A stretch of DNA of 64,000 bases from assembly GCF_013114825.1 (NCBI RefSeq), contig NZ_JAAVLX010000007.1, forward strand, positions 558,001 to 622,000, written 5' to 3'. This document shows, piece after piece, positions 18,043 to 26,946 of the stretch. Origin of the DNA: Bradyrhizobium australiense. Its GTDB lineage: Bacteria > Pseudomonadota > Alphaproteobacteria > Rhizobiales > Xanthobacteraceae. Position 1 is the stretch's first letter. The number at the start of each line of letters is the position of its first letter. The notes below the pieces were generated by a model, which had not been told where the DNA came from, searched no databases, and worked only from the letters and a program-made list of their open reading frames with translations. The position numbers were made by a program, and so were the translations under genes.

Positions 18043-18168
18043 AACGAACTACCTTCGAAATTTCACCTCATCGCAATCTAAAGTGGGTGATCGATTAGGA
18101 TGAGGTTGGCAGCCGTCAGTCTTGGCCGGCGCGGCAAATCTGCTAGACTGCCTGTCAGCGAGGCGAAA

Positions 18169-19935
18169 ATGGAAGCGCCCGGACCCGAGCGAAGACTCGC
18201 AGCGGTCCTTGCCGCCGACATGGTCGGCTACAGCCGGCTGATGGAGGTCGACGAGGCGGGGACACTCGCGCGTCTCAAGACGCATCGGCTCGAGCTGATC
18301 GATCCCTCGATTGCCAAGAACCGCGGCCGCATCATTAAGACCACCGGCGACGGCATGCTGGTGGAATTCCACAGCGTCGTCGACGCGGTGTCGTGCGCCG
18401 CAGAGATCCAGCGCCGGATGGCGCGGCGCAATGCCGACGTGTCGCCGGCGCGGTGGATCGAGTTCCGCATCGGTATCAATCTGGGCGACATGATCATTGA
18501 GGAGAACGATATTTTCGGCGACGGCGTCAACGTCGCGGCGCGCCTCGAGGTGCTCGCCGAGCCGGGCGGGATCTGCGTCTCAGGCGCCGTGCGCGATCAG
18601 GTCGGCGATCGGCTTGAGGACATCGCCTTTGAGGATCTCGGCAACCAGAACCTCAAGAACATCACCCGCCCGATCCACGTCTTTCGGGTGCGCCTCGAGC
18701 CGGATGCAGCCGAGGCGCATGCGAGCGGCAAGGACGGCACGGCAGCGATGATCACGACGCGAAAACCGTCCATCGCCGTGCTGCCGCTGGTCAACATGAG
18801 CGGCGATCCCGAACAGGAATTCTTTGCCGACGGCCTCACCGAGGACATCATCACCGAGTTGTCGCGCTTCCGCGACCTTCTCGTTATCTCGCGCAACTCG
18901 ACCTTTGTGCACAAGGGCAAGGCGGTGAAGGTGCAGGAGGTCGCGCGCGAACTCGACGTGGAATATGTGCTCGAGGGTAGCGTGCGCAAGGTCGGCGATC
19001 GCGTTCGCGTCACCGTGCAGCTCATCGACGCGCAAACCGACCGGCACGTCTGGGCGGAACGATATGACCGCAAGCTCGAGGACATCTTCGCCATTCAGGA
19101 CGAAGTGACCGGAGCAATCGTGGCCACCCTTCCCGGCCGCGTCGAGGCCGCCACGCACGAACGTGCAAAGCGCAAGCGGACCGACAATATGGCGGCCTAC
19201 GAGTGCGTGCTCGCTGCCAAGGTGCTGCACCACCGCTCACAGCGCGAGGCCAACGCCGAGGCGCAGGCCCTGCTCGACCGCGCCATCGCGCTCGATCCGG
19301 ACTATGCGCACGCCCATGCCTGGAAGGCGTGCGTGCTGGGCCAGACCTGGATCTATGGATGGTGCGAAGATCGCGACGCCACCTTCCAGGAGGTGGCTGC
19401 CGAGTTGCAGATCGCGCTGGCGCTCGATGACAATGACAGCGACGTTCACCGCATCCTGGCCGCGGTGAACCTGACGCGCGACGATCATGACAGGGCCGCC
19501 TACCATCAGGAGCGGGCGCTCGCACTCAATCCCAACTACGATCTGGTCGTGGTGCAGCAGGGCGAATTTCTGACCTGGCTAGGGCGGCCGGAAGAAGGGA
19601 TCGACTGGATCAAAAAGGCGATGCGCCTCAACCCGTTCCACCCTGAACGCTTCTGGAACCACCTCGGTCGCGCGTATTATTGCGCGGAGAAATTTGCCGA
19701 AGCCGCCGAGGCGTTCGCGCGGATCACGCGGCCCGACTTCACCCATCACGCCTTCCTCGCCGCCATCTTCGCGCAGATGGGCGACACCGTTGCGGCCGCC
19801 GCCCATGCCGCAGAGGTCGTGAAGCTCGAGCCGGGTTTCTCGGTGGCCGGCTATCTCGCGACCCAGCACTACAAGCACGAGGCCGATCGGGCGCGTCATG
19901 AGGCCGGCCTGCTCAAGGCGGGGTTACCGGTCTGA
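18169..19935 (+). CDS. class III adenylate/guanylate cyclase with TolB-like and TPR domains
   Basis: The 588-residue protein starts MEAPGPERRLAAVLAADMVG and begins with a class III cyclase domain (about 1-180): metal Asp in LAADMVGYSRLM and KTTGDGMLVEF, then FGDGVNVAARLE. Residues about 195-320 are a TolB-like N-terminal domain (SIAVLPLVNMSGDPEQEFFADGLTEDI...), and about 330-580 are TPR-like helices (ALDPDYAHAHAWKA; ALNPNYDLV). No transmembrane segment or receiver domain is seen, so it should be a soluble cyclic-nucleotide synthase controlled by protein contact. A close paralogue lies at 28703. The chosen start follows GAGG; an in-frame start 69 bases upstream is less likely. Confidence 0.88.
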   Translation: MEAPGPERRLAAVLAADMVGYSRLMEVDEAGTLARLKTHRLELIDPSIAKNRGRIIKTTGDGMLVEFHSVVDAVSCAAEIQRRMARRNADVSPARWIEFRIGINLGDMIIEENDIFGDGVNVAARLEVLAEPGGICVSGAVRDQVGDRLEDIAFEDLGNQNLKNITRPIHVFRVRLEPDAAEAHASGKDGTAAMITTRKPSIAVLPLVNMSGDPEQEFFADGLTEDIITELSRFRDLLVISRNSTFVHKGKAVKVQEVARELDVEYVLEGSVRKVGDRVRVTVQLIDAQTDRHVWAERYDRKLEDIFAIQDEVTGAIVATLPGRVEAATHERAKRKRTDNMAAYECVLAAKVLHHRSQREANAEAQALLDRAIALDPDYAHAHAWKACVLGQTWIYGWCEDRDATFQEVAAELQIALALDDNDSDVHRILAAVNLTRDDHDRAAYHQERALALNPNYDLVVVQQGEFLTWLGRPEEGIDWIKKAMRLNPFHPERFWNHLGRAYYCAEKFAEAAEAFARITRPDFTHHAFLAAIFAQMGDTVAAAAHAAEVVKLEPGFSVAGYLATQHYKHEADRARHEAGLLKAGLPV

Positions 19936-20124
19936 GTTTGGCGGGATCAGACCGCAGACAAAGGAATTAATGCTTCGGAAGAAGTCAAAGGGTCTAGCGC
20001 CGAGCCGCAGCTCGCGGCACGAGCCGGCCTTCGCCAAGTGGCTTCGGCGCGGCACCCTCCGCTTGCTCGCTACGATGGGCTGAGTGCGGCTTGCCGAGCC
20101 GTAGCTTGCGAAGCAAGCGAAGGC

Positions 20125-20199
20125 TGGTGGGCGCGACAGGGATCGAACCTGTGACCCCTACCATGTCAAGGTAGTGCTCTCCCGCTGAGCTACGCGCCC
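20125..20199 (-). tRNA. tRNA-Val (anticodon GAC)
   Basis: A complete cloverleaf can be drawn on the minus strand: acceptor stem GGGCGCG/CGCGCCC, D arm GCTC/GAGC, anticodon arm CTACC-TTGACAT-GGTAG with anticodon GAC, variable loop GGGTC, T arm ACAGG-TTCGATC-CCTGT, then A and an encoded CCA. Length 75. The region just downstream holds inverted repeats of the form AGCTTGCGAAGCAAGC. Confidence 0.97.
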
Positions 20200-20334
20200 C
20201 AGAATGGGATGACCTGTCATCCCGCTCCAGCCTTATTCGTATCGGGTGGGGTCCGTATATCGGCTCCAAAGCGCCCGGGCAAGGACGCTTGGCAGGAATT
20301 TCTGGCGTGATTTCGGACCAAAAAGGCCGCCGAA

Positions 20335-20694
20335 TCAGGCCGCCAGCATCTTGTTCACTTCGCTGACCAGTTCGCGCAGGTGGACCGGCTTAGCCAGCAC
20401 CTTGGCATTCTTGGGCGCCTCCGAATCGGAATTCAGGGCGACAGCGGCAAAGCCGGTGATGAACATGATCTTGATATCGGGGTCGAGTTCCGAGGCGCGG
20501 CGCGCCAGCTCGATGCCATCCATTTCGGGCATCACGATATCGGTCAGCAGCATCTCGAACGGCTCCTCGCGCAGCCGCTGATAGGCCGACATGCCGTTAT
20601 CGTGAGGCGAGACCTGAAACCCGGCGTTTTCCAGCGCCTTGACCAGGAAGCGTCGCATGTCGTTGTCGTCTTCGGCGAGGAGGATTTTATGCAT
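20335..20694 (-). CDS. cpdR: single-domain response regulator CpdR
   Basis: The 119-residue product is one receiver domain (MHKILLAEDDNDMRRFLV...) with the acidic pair at 9-10, phospho-acceptor Asp in LLTDIVMPEMDG (about 51), Thr/Ser position in FITGF and the conserved Lys in LAKPVH near 100. There is no output domain. This length and sequence match CpdR, which in alphaproteobacteria is phosphorylated through the CckA-ChpT relay and, when unphosphorylated, directs ClpXP to the cell pole. It is divergent from an N-formylglutamate amidohydrolase, an arrangement often seen in relatives. Confidence 0.88.
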   Translation of the reverse strand: MHKILLAEDDNDMRRFLVKALENAGFQVSPHDNGMSAYQRLREEPFEMLLTDIVMPEMDGIELARRASELDPDIKIMFITGFAAVALNSDSEAPKNAKVLAKPVHLRELVSEVNKMLAA

Positions 20695-21015
20695 GGCGGT
20701 CAGTCGTCGAACCCAACTTGGAGGATCATTGCACCCACTAAGCCCGACAGAGGGTAAATTTCGGGTGAAAGGTAACGTCTTCTTGGCGGTGGCGGACGGC
20801 GCTATTTTTGTAGCGCCGCGCATCAGGATCGATCAACGCGGCGCTTTTCAGGCGTTTACGACACCTTCCAGGAGAACGGCGGCTTTTTTCGCTTGGCAGA
20901 ATGATTACGATTACGGACAATGCATCCCTACAAAGCCCTGCCCCTTCCGGCAGAATCGGTCGCATGATCGGCCAGCCGAAGGGAAATGCGGACATTCAAG
21001 GGACGGCGCCCGACG
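20695..21015. other. intergenic region between cpdR and the N-formylglutamate amidohydrolase gene
   Basis: This 321-base gap holds the promoters of two divergent genes. A perfect hairpin GGCGCTA-TTTTTG-TAGCGCC lies at 20798-20817. I see no conserved gene; the short open frames in both strands have no recognisable products. Confidence 0.5.
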
Positions 21016-21903
21016 ATGACCCAGCTTGATGGCGAACTGTCGCCTCCGTTCGAGATCGTTGAGCCGGCCCACTGGCGGGCGCCGATCATCTTCAACTCGC
21101 CCCATTCCGGCTCCGTCTACCCGTCCGAATTCCTCAACGCCTCCCGGATTGACCTCGCCGCGCTGCGCCGATCCGAGGATTCGTTCATGGACGAATTGAT
21201 CGGTGGCCTGAGCGAGCAGGGTTTTCCGACGGTGCGGGTCAATTTCCCGCGCTCCTATGTCGACGTGAACCGCGAGCCCTATGAACTCGACCCGCGGATG
21301 TTCACCGGCCGCCTGCCGAGCTTTGCCAATACCCGCTCGATGCGGGTTGCCGGCGGTCTCGGCACCATCCCGCGCGTGGTCGGGGACGGGCAGGAAATCT
21401 ATCGCGAGCGGCTTTCCGTCGATGACGCACTGGGGCGGATCGAGGCGCTCTACAAGCCGTATCACCGCGCGCTGCGGCGGCTGATCAACAAGGCCCATCA
21501 GGCGTTCGGAACGGTGATCCTCGTCGATTGCCACTCGATGCCGTCGGTCGGCGTGTCCAGAGAGGAGCCGAGGCGGCCCGATATCGTGATCGGCGACCGC
21601 TACGGCACCAGTTGCGCGAGCCTGTTGCCCGATGTCGTCGAGCAAATCATGAGCGGGCTCGGCTATTCGATCGGCCGCAACAAGCCCTATGCCGGCGGCT
21701 TCATCACCGAGCATTACGGCAACCCGGCCAGCGGATTGCACACCGTGCAGCTCGAACTCAACCGCGCGATCTACATGGATGAGCGGCGGCGCGAGCGCAG
21801 CCCGCGCTTCGCACAGGTGGTCGCCGATTTCTCGGTGCTCGCGGACGCGCTGGCGCAGGTGCCGCTCGGGCATCTCGGGCCGTTCCAGGCGGCGGCGGAG
21901 TAG
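21016..21903 (+). CDS. N-formylglutamate amidohydrolase
   Basis: The 295-residue protein belongs to the N-formylglutamate deformylase family (HutG-type FGase), which releases formate from N-formyl-glutamate. Motifs seen are IFNSPHSGSVYP near residue 20, NFPRSYVDVNREPYELDPRMF in the middle, LVDCHSMPS near 170 and ITEHYGNP near 225. The start MTQLDGELSPPFE at 21016 is chosen; an in-frame ATG at 20986 is an alternative. No other hut genes are nearby, so a role in histidine degradation is not proven. Confidence 0.85.
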   Translation: MTQLDGELSPPFEIVEPAHWRAPIIFNSPHSGSVYPSEFLNASRIDLAALRRSEDSFMDELIGGLSEQGFPTVRVNFPRSYVDVNREPYELDPRMFTGRLPSFANTRSMRVAGGLGTIPRVVGDGQEIYRERLSVDDALGRIEALYKPYHRALRRLINKAHQAFGTVILVDCHSMPSVGVSREEPRRPDIVIGDRYGTSCASLLPDVVEQIMSGLGYSIGRNKPYAGGFITEHYGNPASGLHTVQLELNRAIYMDERRRERSPRFAQVVADFSVLADALAQVPLGHLGPFQAAAE

Positions 21904-22023
21904 AGCGCACTTCTCCATCCGTCGTTCCGGGGCGATGCAAAGCATCGAACTATGGTGCGCAATTGCGCACCTGAGAATTTCGAGATTCCGGGTTCACGCG
22001 AAGACGTGCCCCGGAATGACGAC
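21904..22023. repeat. intergenic imperfect palindrome (Bradyrhizobium-type repeat)
   Basis: From 21921 the element reads GTCGTTCCGGGGCGATGCAA and closes at 22023 with GCCCCGGAATGACGAC; inside are GATGCAAAGCATC and TGCGCAATTGCGCA hairpins. It directly follows the amidohydrolase stop and lies before the small RNA terminator. Several such elements occur in this window. Confidence 0.7.
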
Positions 22024-22044
22024 TCAAAATTAAACATGACCAAT

Positions 22045-22079
22045 AAGAAAAAAGGGCCGCTTGAATGAACAAGCGGCCC
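22045..22079 (-). terminator. Rho-independent terminator of the candidate small RNA
   Basis: A perfect 10-bp GC-rich stem (GGGCCGCTTG/CAAGCGGCCC, loop TTCATT) followed by TTTTTTCTT on the minus strand. No minus-strand protein gene ends just upstream, which is why an RNA gene is inferred. Confidence 0.85.
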
Positions 22080-22135
22080 AAGTCTAGGGAGGAAACGCCC
22101 AAGGAGGGCAGCGATAGCGCGAGGCGCTACCGCAC
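22045..22135 (-). ncRNA. candidate trans-acting small RNA with anti-Shine-Dalgarno loops
   Basis: On the minus strand three hairpins follow each other: GCGGTAGCGC-CTC-GCGCTATCGC (22111-22133, one G.U pair), GCCC-TCCTT-GGGC (22097-22109) and the terminator GGGCCGCTTG-TTCATT-CAAGCGGCCC plus TTTTTTCTT (22045-22079). Between hairpins 2 and 3 lies an unpaired TTTCCTCCC. CCUCC-type loops are the usual mark of rhizobial small RNAs that block ribosome-binding sites. A promoter-like CTTGCG-N18-CATATT lies upstream at 22142-22171, placing the 5' end near 22135. No open frame of note is inside. Confidence 0.62.
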
Positions 22136-22141
22136 CGCAAC

Positions 22142-22171
22142 AATATGCGACCGCGCTGCACAAAACGCAAG
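22142..22171 (-). promoter_or_regulatory. candidate sigma70-type promoter of the small RNA
   Basis: CTTGCG (22166-22171) and CATATT (22142-22147), read on the minus strand, are 18 bases apart and resemble the alphaproteobacterial CTTGAC/CTATAT consensus. The predicted first base falls directly before hairpin 1. Confidence 0.45.
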
Positions 22172-22494
22172 TGTTTTCGGATCTCTTCCGGTGCAAACCG
22201 AGTCAGTCTGGTGAATCGGCAGCACCGCCGAGACGGGACATTTACATCAGCAATATCAGAGACTTACGTAACGAGCTCAACTAGTTCCGTGCTCACTGCA
22301 GTGCTGGTATGCCAAAACTCGCGACTTCGTGATGGCCGGACTAACCAAAAATCCACGCCTCAAACGAAGCCTTTTCGAAAGCCGATTCGAAAGTCCGTTC
22401 GCAAGACGAACGGGAATAACGTGCCGTTGGCGGTGCGCGGCAGCCCGGATTGGGATAGGCAAGAGGCGACGTTTCTAGTCGGTAAGGGACAGCC
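22172..22494. other. intergenic region upstream of hisN
   Basis: This 323-base stretch has lower GC than its surroundings in parts and no recognisable gene. It may hold the hisN promoter. I see two imperfect direct repeats around GAAAGCCGATTCGAAAGTCC (22378-22400) and nothing else of note. Confidence 0.4.
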
Positions 22495-23274
22495 GTGACG
22501 GTCATCGATTTCACAGCGTTTATCGGGCGCCTTGCGACTGCTTCGGGCGAGACCATCCTGCCGTTCTTCCGGACCTCCCTTTCGATCGACAACAAAAGCG
22601 CCAGCGATTTCGATCCGGTCACCGAGGCCGATCGCGCCGCCGAGGCGGTGATGCGCCGCCTGATCAAGGCCAATTTCCCCCAGCACGGCATCGTCGGCGA
22701 GGAATTCGGCAACGAGCGCGAGAATGCCGAATATGTCTGGGTGCTCGATCCGATCGACGGCACTAAATCCTTCATCGCGGGATTTCCGATCTGGGGCACC
22801 CTGATCGCGCTCCTGCACAAGGGCACGCCGGTGTTCGGCATGATGCACCAGCCCTATATCGGCGAGCGCTTTTCCGGCGATAGCGGTTCGGCGCATTATT
22901 CCGGGCCGTCCGGGGAGCGCAGGCTGACGGTGCGCCGCTGCGCGTCGCTGAAGGAAGCGACTTCCTTTACCACCAGTCCGCTGCTGATGAATGCCACCGA
23001 TCGCGAGATCTTCGGCCGGGTCGAAAATGCAGTGAAGCTGTCCCGCTATGGCGGCGACTGCTATTCCTACTGCATGCTGGCAGCCGGCCATCTCGACCTC
23101 GTGGTCGAGACCGAGCTCAAGCCCTATGACATCGCGGCATTGATCCCGATCGTCACCGGCGCCGGCGGCGTCGTCACCAATTGGGAGGGTGCGCCCGCCC
23201 AGAGCGGTGGCCGCATCGTCGCCGCCGGCGACGCCCGTGTGCACGAGGCCACCCTCAAGCTGCTCAACGGCTAG
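22495..23274 (+). CDS. hisN: histidinol-phosphatase, inositol monophosphatase family
   Basis: This 259-residue protein has the IMPase superfamily motifs: GEEFG near residue 70, the metal-binding WVLDPIDGTKSFIAG near 82-96 and GGDCYSY near 185. It resembles HisN, the IMPase-type histidinol-phosphatase of alphaproteobacteria, more than SuhB, because of the FDPVTEADRAAE and TKSFIAGFPIWGT segments. The GTG start follows AAGGGA. It would hydrolyse L-histidinol phosphate in histidine biosynthesis. A related activity on other phosphomonoesters is possible. Confidence 0.82.
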   Translation: MTVIDFTAFIGRLATASGETILPFFRTSLSIDNKSASDFDPVTEADRAAEAVMRRLIKANFPQHGIVGEEFGNERENAEYVWVLDPIDGTKSFIAGFPIWGTLIALLHKGTPVFGMMHQPYIGERFSGDSGSAHYSGPSGERRLTVRRCASLKEATSFTTSPLLMNATDREIFGRVENAVKLSRYGGDCYSYCMLAAGHLDLVVETELKPYDIAALIPIVTGAGGVVTNWEGAPAQSGGRIVAAGDARVHEATLKLLNG

Positions 23275-23296
23275 AACCACAGCCACTCAGGCCCCG

Positions 23297-23824
23297 ATGG
23301 ATGCATTGATCGTCGTCGATATGCAGGTCGGGCTTCTTAACGGGAAGCCGAAGCACGATCTGGCCGGTGTCATCGAGCGCATCAACCGGCTCGCCGCCAG
23401 CGTCCGCGAACGGTCAGGCCTGGTGATCCTTGTGCAGCATTGCAGCGGCGCGGAAGACGATTTCGTGCCGGGCACGCCGGGCTGGGCGCTTCTCCCCGAA
23501 CTGGACCGCGACGCTACCGACATCGTCATTCGCAAGACCCTGAACGATCCCTTCACCGAGACCGATCTCGCGACGCGCCTGAAGGAAATTGCGCCCGACC
23601 GGATCCTCATCACGGGATGGGCAACCGACCTTTGCGTCGATGCAACCGTTCGATCCGCTGTTTCGAACGATTACGACGTCGTGGTGGTGACCGACGGCCA
23701 CACTCTGAACGACCGCCCTCACCTCGATGCGCCAAGCGTCATTCGTCACCATCACTGGGTCTGGAGCAATTTGATCACGCAGCGATCGGTCACGGTCGCG
23801 CGGACGGACGAACTCCTGAATTGA
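23297..23824 (+). CDS. isochorismatase-family cysteine hydrolase
   Basis: The 175-residue protein has the family triad: Asp in VVDMQVG near residue 8, Lys in IRKT near 81 and the nucleophile Cys in TDLCVDAT near 117. Such enzymes hydrolyse amides or imides (nicotinamidase-like) in the cytoplasm. It starts 22 bases after hisN on the same strand, so they may be co-transcribed. The substrate is not determined. Confidence 0.88.
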   Translation: MDALIVVDMQVGLLNGKPKHDLAGVIERINRLAASVRERSGLVILVQHCSGAEDDFVPGTPGWALLPELDRDATDIVIRKTLNDPFTETDLATRLKEIAPDRILITGWATDLCVDATVRSAVSNDYDVVVVTDGHTLNDRPHLDAPSVIRHHHWVWSNLITQRSVTVARTDELLN

Positions 23825-23921
23825 CGGGGCCCCTGTCGCAACCGACAGGACCTTGCATCAAGCGGTTCATCGCGTACGATGTCGCCAACGCGCACAATAG
23901 ATGCGCCATCGGGGAGTATTC

Positions 23922-24890
23922 ATGAAGCTTCTGAGCAAGCTGGTTGCCGGACTGACGCTCCTGCTGTCACCGGCGTTAGCCTCGGCGCAGGATTTCCCCG
24001 CAAAGCCCATCAAGCTGATCGTGCCGTTCCCGGCCGGCGGCCCCAACGACATCATCGCGCGGGTGATCGGCCAGCGCATGTCCGAAATTATCAAGCAGCC
24101 GGTACTGATCGACAACCGCGGCGGCCAGGGCGGCGTGCTCGGCACCGACGCCGTCGCCAAGGCTCCGCCCGACGGCTACACCATCGCGATCTCAAGCGCG
24201 GGCGCGCTGGCCATCAGCCCGAGCATGGAAAAGGTCGCCTACGACACGCTGAAGGATTTTGCGCCGGTGACGCTGGTCGCCACCGTCCCCGAGATGCTGG
24301 TGGTTGCGACCAACGTCCCGGCCAAGGACATGAAAGAATTAATCGCGCTCGCGAAGGCGCAGCCGGGAAAACTGAATTTCGCCTCGTCCGGCCCCGGCAG
24401 CCTGCCGCATTTGGCGGGCGAACTGTTCAAGCTCACGGCCAACATCGATATCGTGCACGTTCCCTATCGCGGCGCGGCGCCGGCAGTGAACGATCTGCTC
24501 GGCCAGCAGGTGCAGATGACGTTCCTCGATTTACCGGTGCTGCTGCCGCAGATCAAGGCCGGCAGCTTGCGGCCGATCGCGATTGGCACGCTTGAGCGGG
24601 CGCAGACGGCGATAGAGGTGCCGACCACCGCGGAAGCCGGAATGCCCGGCATGATCGTCGAGAACTGGTACGGCATGGTGGCGCCCGCCGCCACTCCGCC
24701 GGCAATCGTCGCCGCCCTGCACAAGATAACGACCGAAGCGATGGCCGATCCGACCGTGAAGGAAAAGCTCGCAGCCCAGGGCGCGACGCTGGTCGGCGAC
24801 AGCCCCGAGCATTTCCGCGGCTTCATCGACGGCGAAATCAAGAAATGGGCGAAGGTGATCAAGGACGCAGGAGTCGTGACGACGAGGTGA
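23922..24890 (+). CDS. TctC/Bug family periplasmic substrate-binding protein, copy 1
   Basis: The 322-residue protein has a signal peptide (MKLLSKLVAGLTLLLSPALASA) and the family hallmarks IKLIVPFPAGGPNDIIAR near residue 35 and HVPYRGAAPAVNDLLGQQV near 180. These extracytoplasmic receptors bind carboxylates for tripartite tricarboxylate transporters, or act as orphan sensors. No TctA/TctB membrane genes are near. It is followed by a close paralogue (25023), evidently a tandem duplication. The start has GGGGAG six bases upstream. Confidence 0.92.
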   Translation: MKLLSKLVAGLTLLLSPALASAQDFPAKPIKLIVPFPAGGPNDIIARVIGQRMSEIIKQPVLIDNRGGQGGVLGTDAVAKAPPDGYTIAISSAGALAISPSMEKVAYDTLKDFAPVTLVATVPEMLVVATNVPAKDMKELIALAKAQPGKLNFASSGPGSLPHLAGELFKLTANIDIVHVPYRGAAPAVNDLLGQQVQMTFLDLPVLLPQIKAGSLRPIAIGTLERAQTAIEVPTTAEAGMPGMIVENWYGMVAPAATPPAIVAALHKITTEAMADPTVKEKLAAQGATLVGDSPEHFRGFIDGEIKKWAKVIKDAGVVTTR

Positions 24891-25022
24891 GTATCACGGC
24901 GTGGACAGCGCATCCCTGCTTATGGCTGCGCTAAAGACTGAATAACCGGAACATTGGCGCGATACTGCGCGTCGTGCAGGCCCGGCCAAGAGAAGTTACC
25001 TGACAAGTGACCGGAGGCTTTC

Positions 25023-25988
25023 ATGAAGGCTCTTCGCGTGCTTCTCACCGGATTATCCGTGCTGCTTCCAGCCGTCGCGGCAGCGCAGGATTTCCCGAGC
25101 AAACCGATCAAGCTGATCGTGCCGTTCCCGGCCGGCGGCCCCAACGACATCATCGCGCGCGTGGTCGGCCAGCGAATGTCGGAAACCACAAAGCAGCCGG
25201 TCATCATCGACAATCGCGGCGGCCAGGCCGGCGTGCTCGGCACCGACGCGATCGCGAAGTCAGCACCCGACGGCTACACGATCGGAATCGTGAGTGCGAG
25301 CGCACTGGTCATCAACCCGACGATGGAAAAAGTGCCATACGACGTGGCGACGGATTTCGCGCCCGTCACGCTGGTGACGACGGTGCCGGAAATGCTGGTC
25401 GTCGCCAGCAACGTCCCTGCCGGCGACATGAAGGAGTTGATCGCGCTCGCCAAGGCGCAGCCTGGGAAACTCAATTTCGCATCCGCCGGCGTCGGCGGCA
25501 TGCCGCATCTTGCCGGTGAACTGCTCAAGCTGACGGCGGGAATCGACGTCGTGCACGTGCCCTACCGGGGCGCTGCGCCCGCTATCAACGATCTGCTCGG
25601 CCAGCAGGTGGAGATGGCGTTCCTCGATCTGCCGGTGCTGCTGCCGCATATCAAGGCGGGCAGCCTGCGCCCGATTGCCCTCGGCGCTCCAAAACGCGCG
25701 CCCGCCTCACCCGACGTGCCGACCACCGCGGAGGTCGGCATGCCCGATCTCCTGACCGAAAACTGGTACGGCATGATTGCGCCGGCCGGAACGCCCGAGG
25801 CGATTGTCGCCACCCTGAACCGGGTCGCCAACGAGGCAATGAACGATCCGCAGGTGAAGCAGAAGCTTGCAAATCAAGGCCTGACGGTCGCCGGCAACAC
25901 GCCGGCGCATTTTCGCGACTACATCGGAACCGAGGCGCGAAAATGGGCGCGCGTCATCAAGGCTGCCGGCCTCGCCACCGGCAAGTAA
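25023..25988 (+). CDS. TctC/Bug family periplasmic substrate-binding protein, copy 2
   Basis: The 321-residue paralogue of the upstream gene (MKALRVLLTGLSVLLPAVAAAQDFP..., signal peptide) shares the segments IKLIVPFPAGGPNDII, NLNFAS-type and HVPYRGAAPAINDLLGQQV with it, with differences spread along the sequence, mostly conservative. The duplication is old enough for the loops to differ, so the two may bind different ligands. The 132-base gap between the copies carries no gene. The start follows CCGGAGG. Confidence 0.92.
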   Translation: MKALRVLLTGLSVLLPAVAAAQDFPSKPIKLIVPFPAGGPNDIIARVVGQRMSETTKQPVIIDNRGGQAGVLGTDAIAKSAPDGYTIGIVSASALVINPTMEKVPYDVATDFAPVTLVTTVPEMLVVASNVPAGDMKELIALAKAQPGKLNFASAGVGGMPHLAGELLKLTAGIDVVHVPYRGAAPAINDLLGQQVEMAFLDLPVLLPHIKAGSLRPIALGAPKRAPASPDVPTTAEVGMPDLLTENWYGMIAPAGTPEAIVATLNRVANEAMNDPQVKQKLANQGLTVAGNTPAHFRDYIGTEARKWARVIKAAGLATGK

Positions 25989-26032
25989 CGTCGGGCTTCC
26001 CCAGACCTTCAGCATTCGCTCTCCTCGCATGT

Positions 26033-26926
26033 TCAACGTGGCGCAGATTTGCGGAGGTGCTCGGCCAGTTGTTGCGCGGGCTTGGGCAGCGCGCGAAAGC
26101 TCCGTGCACAGATCACGAGCCGCCGGTTGGCCCAGGAATCCCTGATCTTGATCACATTGATCTTCATCGATCGCGCGCATCGCTTTGCTGCGACTTCAGG
26201 CATCACGCCAATCCCGATGCCGGCGGCGACCATCTGGCCAATTGCATCGAAATTGTTCAGCCGCGCACGAAAACGCAGCCGCGCGCCAAGACGCGCCGCG
26301 TGTCCGCTGACATGGGTGTGCAGCGCAATCGAGCTGATCAGGCCGACGAAATCGCGCTCCACCACTTCGCCGAAATCAACCTGCCGCCGACTAGCCAATT
26401 CGTCGTTTCGCGCGGCAACCAGCACCAGTCGATCTTCGCTGAACGGCATCCGCTCGATATTGTCTGCAAGCGCGTGTTCGGCGGCAAGCCCGAGATCGGC
26501 GGCACCGACGACGATGGCGCGTGCAATGTCGCTGCTTTCGCGTTCCTCGACGTCGATTGAAATGTGAGGATGTGCAGCCAGAAAAGCCGCCAATGTCTTC
26601 GGCAGATATTCCGAAAGTCCCGATGTGTTGGCGAGGAAGCGGACGGTGGCCTTCATGCCGCGCGCAAATTGAGCGAGATCGCCGCGCATGGTCTCGATAT
26701 TGTGGATCACGATCCTGGCATGGTCGAGCAGGCTTTCGCCGGCCGGTGTCAGTTCGACACCGCGGCGGCCGCGCGCCAGCAGTGAAACGCCAAGCGCCTC
26801 TTCCAGGCCCTTGATCCGCTCGCTCGCTGAGGCCAGCGCGAGATGGACCCGCTGCGCGCCGTTGGTGATGCTGCGGGCCTCGGCCACCGCAATGAAGAGC
26901 TGAAGATCGACCAGATCAAAGCGCAT
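26033..26926 (-). CDS. LysR family transcriptional regulator
   Basis: The 297-residue protein has the N-terminal winged helix-turn-helix typical of LysR (MRFDLVDLQLFIAVAEARSITNGAQRVHLA..., residues 1-60) and an effector-binding domain from about 90. The start at 26926 follows AGGA at a good spacing; an in-frame extension (MDGFASLAMM...) reads into a repeat and is rejected. It is divergent from the TauE/SafE permease at 27114 and next to the TctC genes, so it may regulate either. Confidence 0.9.
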   Translation of the reverse strand: MRFDLVDLQLFIAVAEARSITNGAQRVHLALASASERIKGLEEALGVSLLARGRRGVELTPAGESLLDHARIVIHNIETMRGDLAQFARGMKATVRFLANTSGLSEYLPKTLAAFLAAHPHISIDVEERESSDIARAIVVGAADLGLAAEHALADNIERMPFSEDRLVLVAARNDELASRRQVDFGEVVERDFVGLISSIALHTHVSGHAARLGARLRFRARLNNFDAIGQMVAAGIGIGVMPEVAAKRCARSMKINVIKIRDSWANRRLVICARSFRALPKPAQQLAEHLRKSAPR

Positions 26927-26946
26927 CGAGATTTCCTGCGAATCCA

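Noticed and set aside
20738..20995. 85-codon frame between cpdR and the deformylase gene
   Set aside because: It overlaps the promoter region of both genes and has no recognisable feature.
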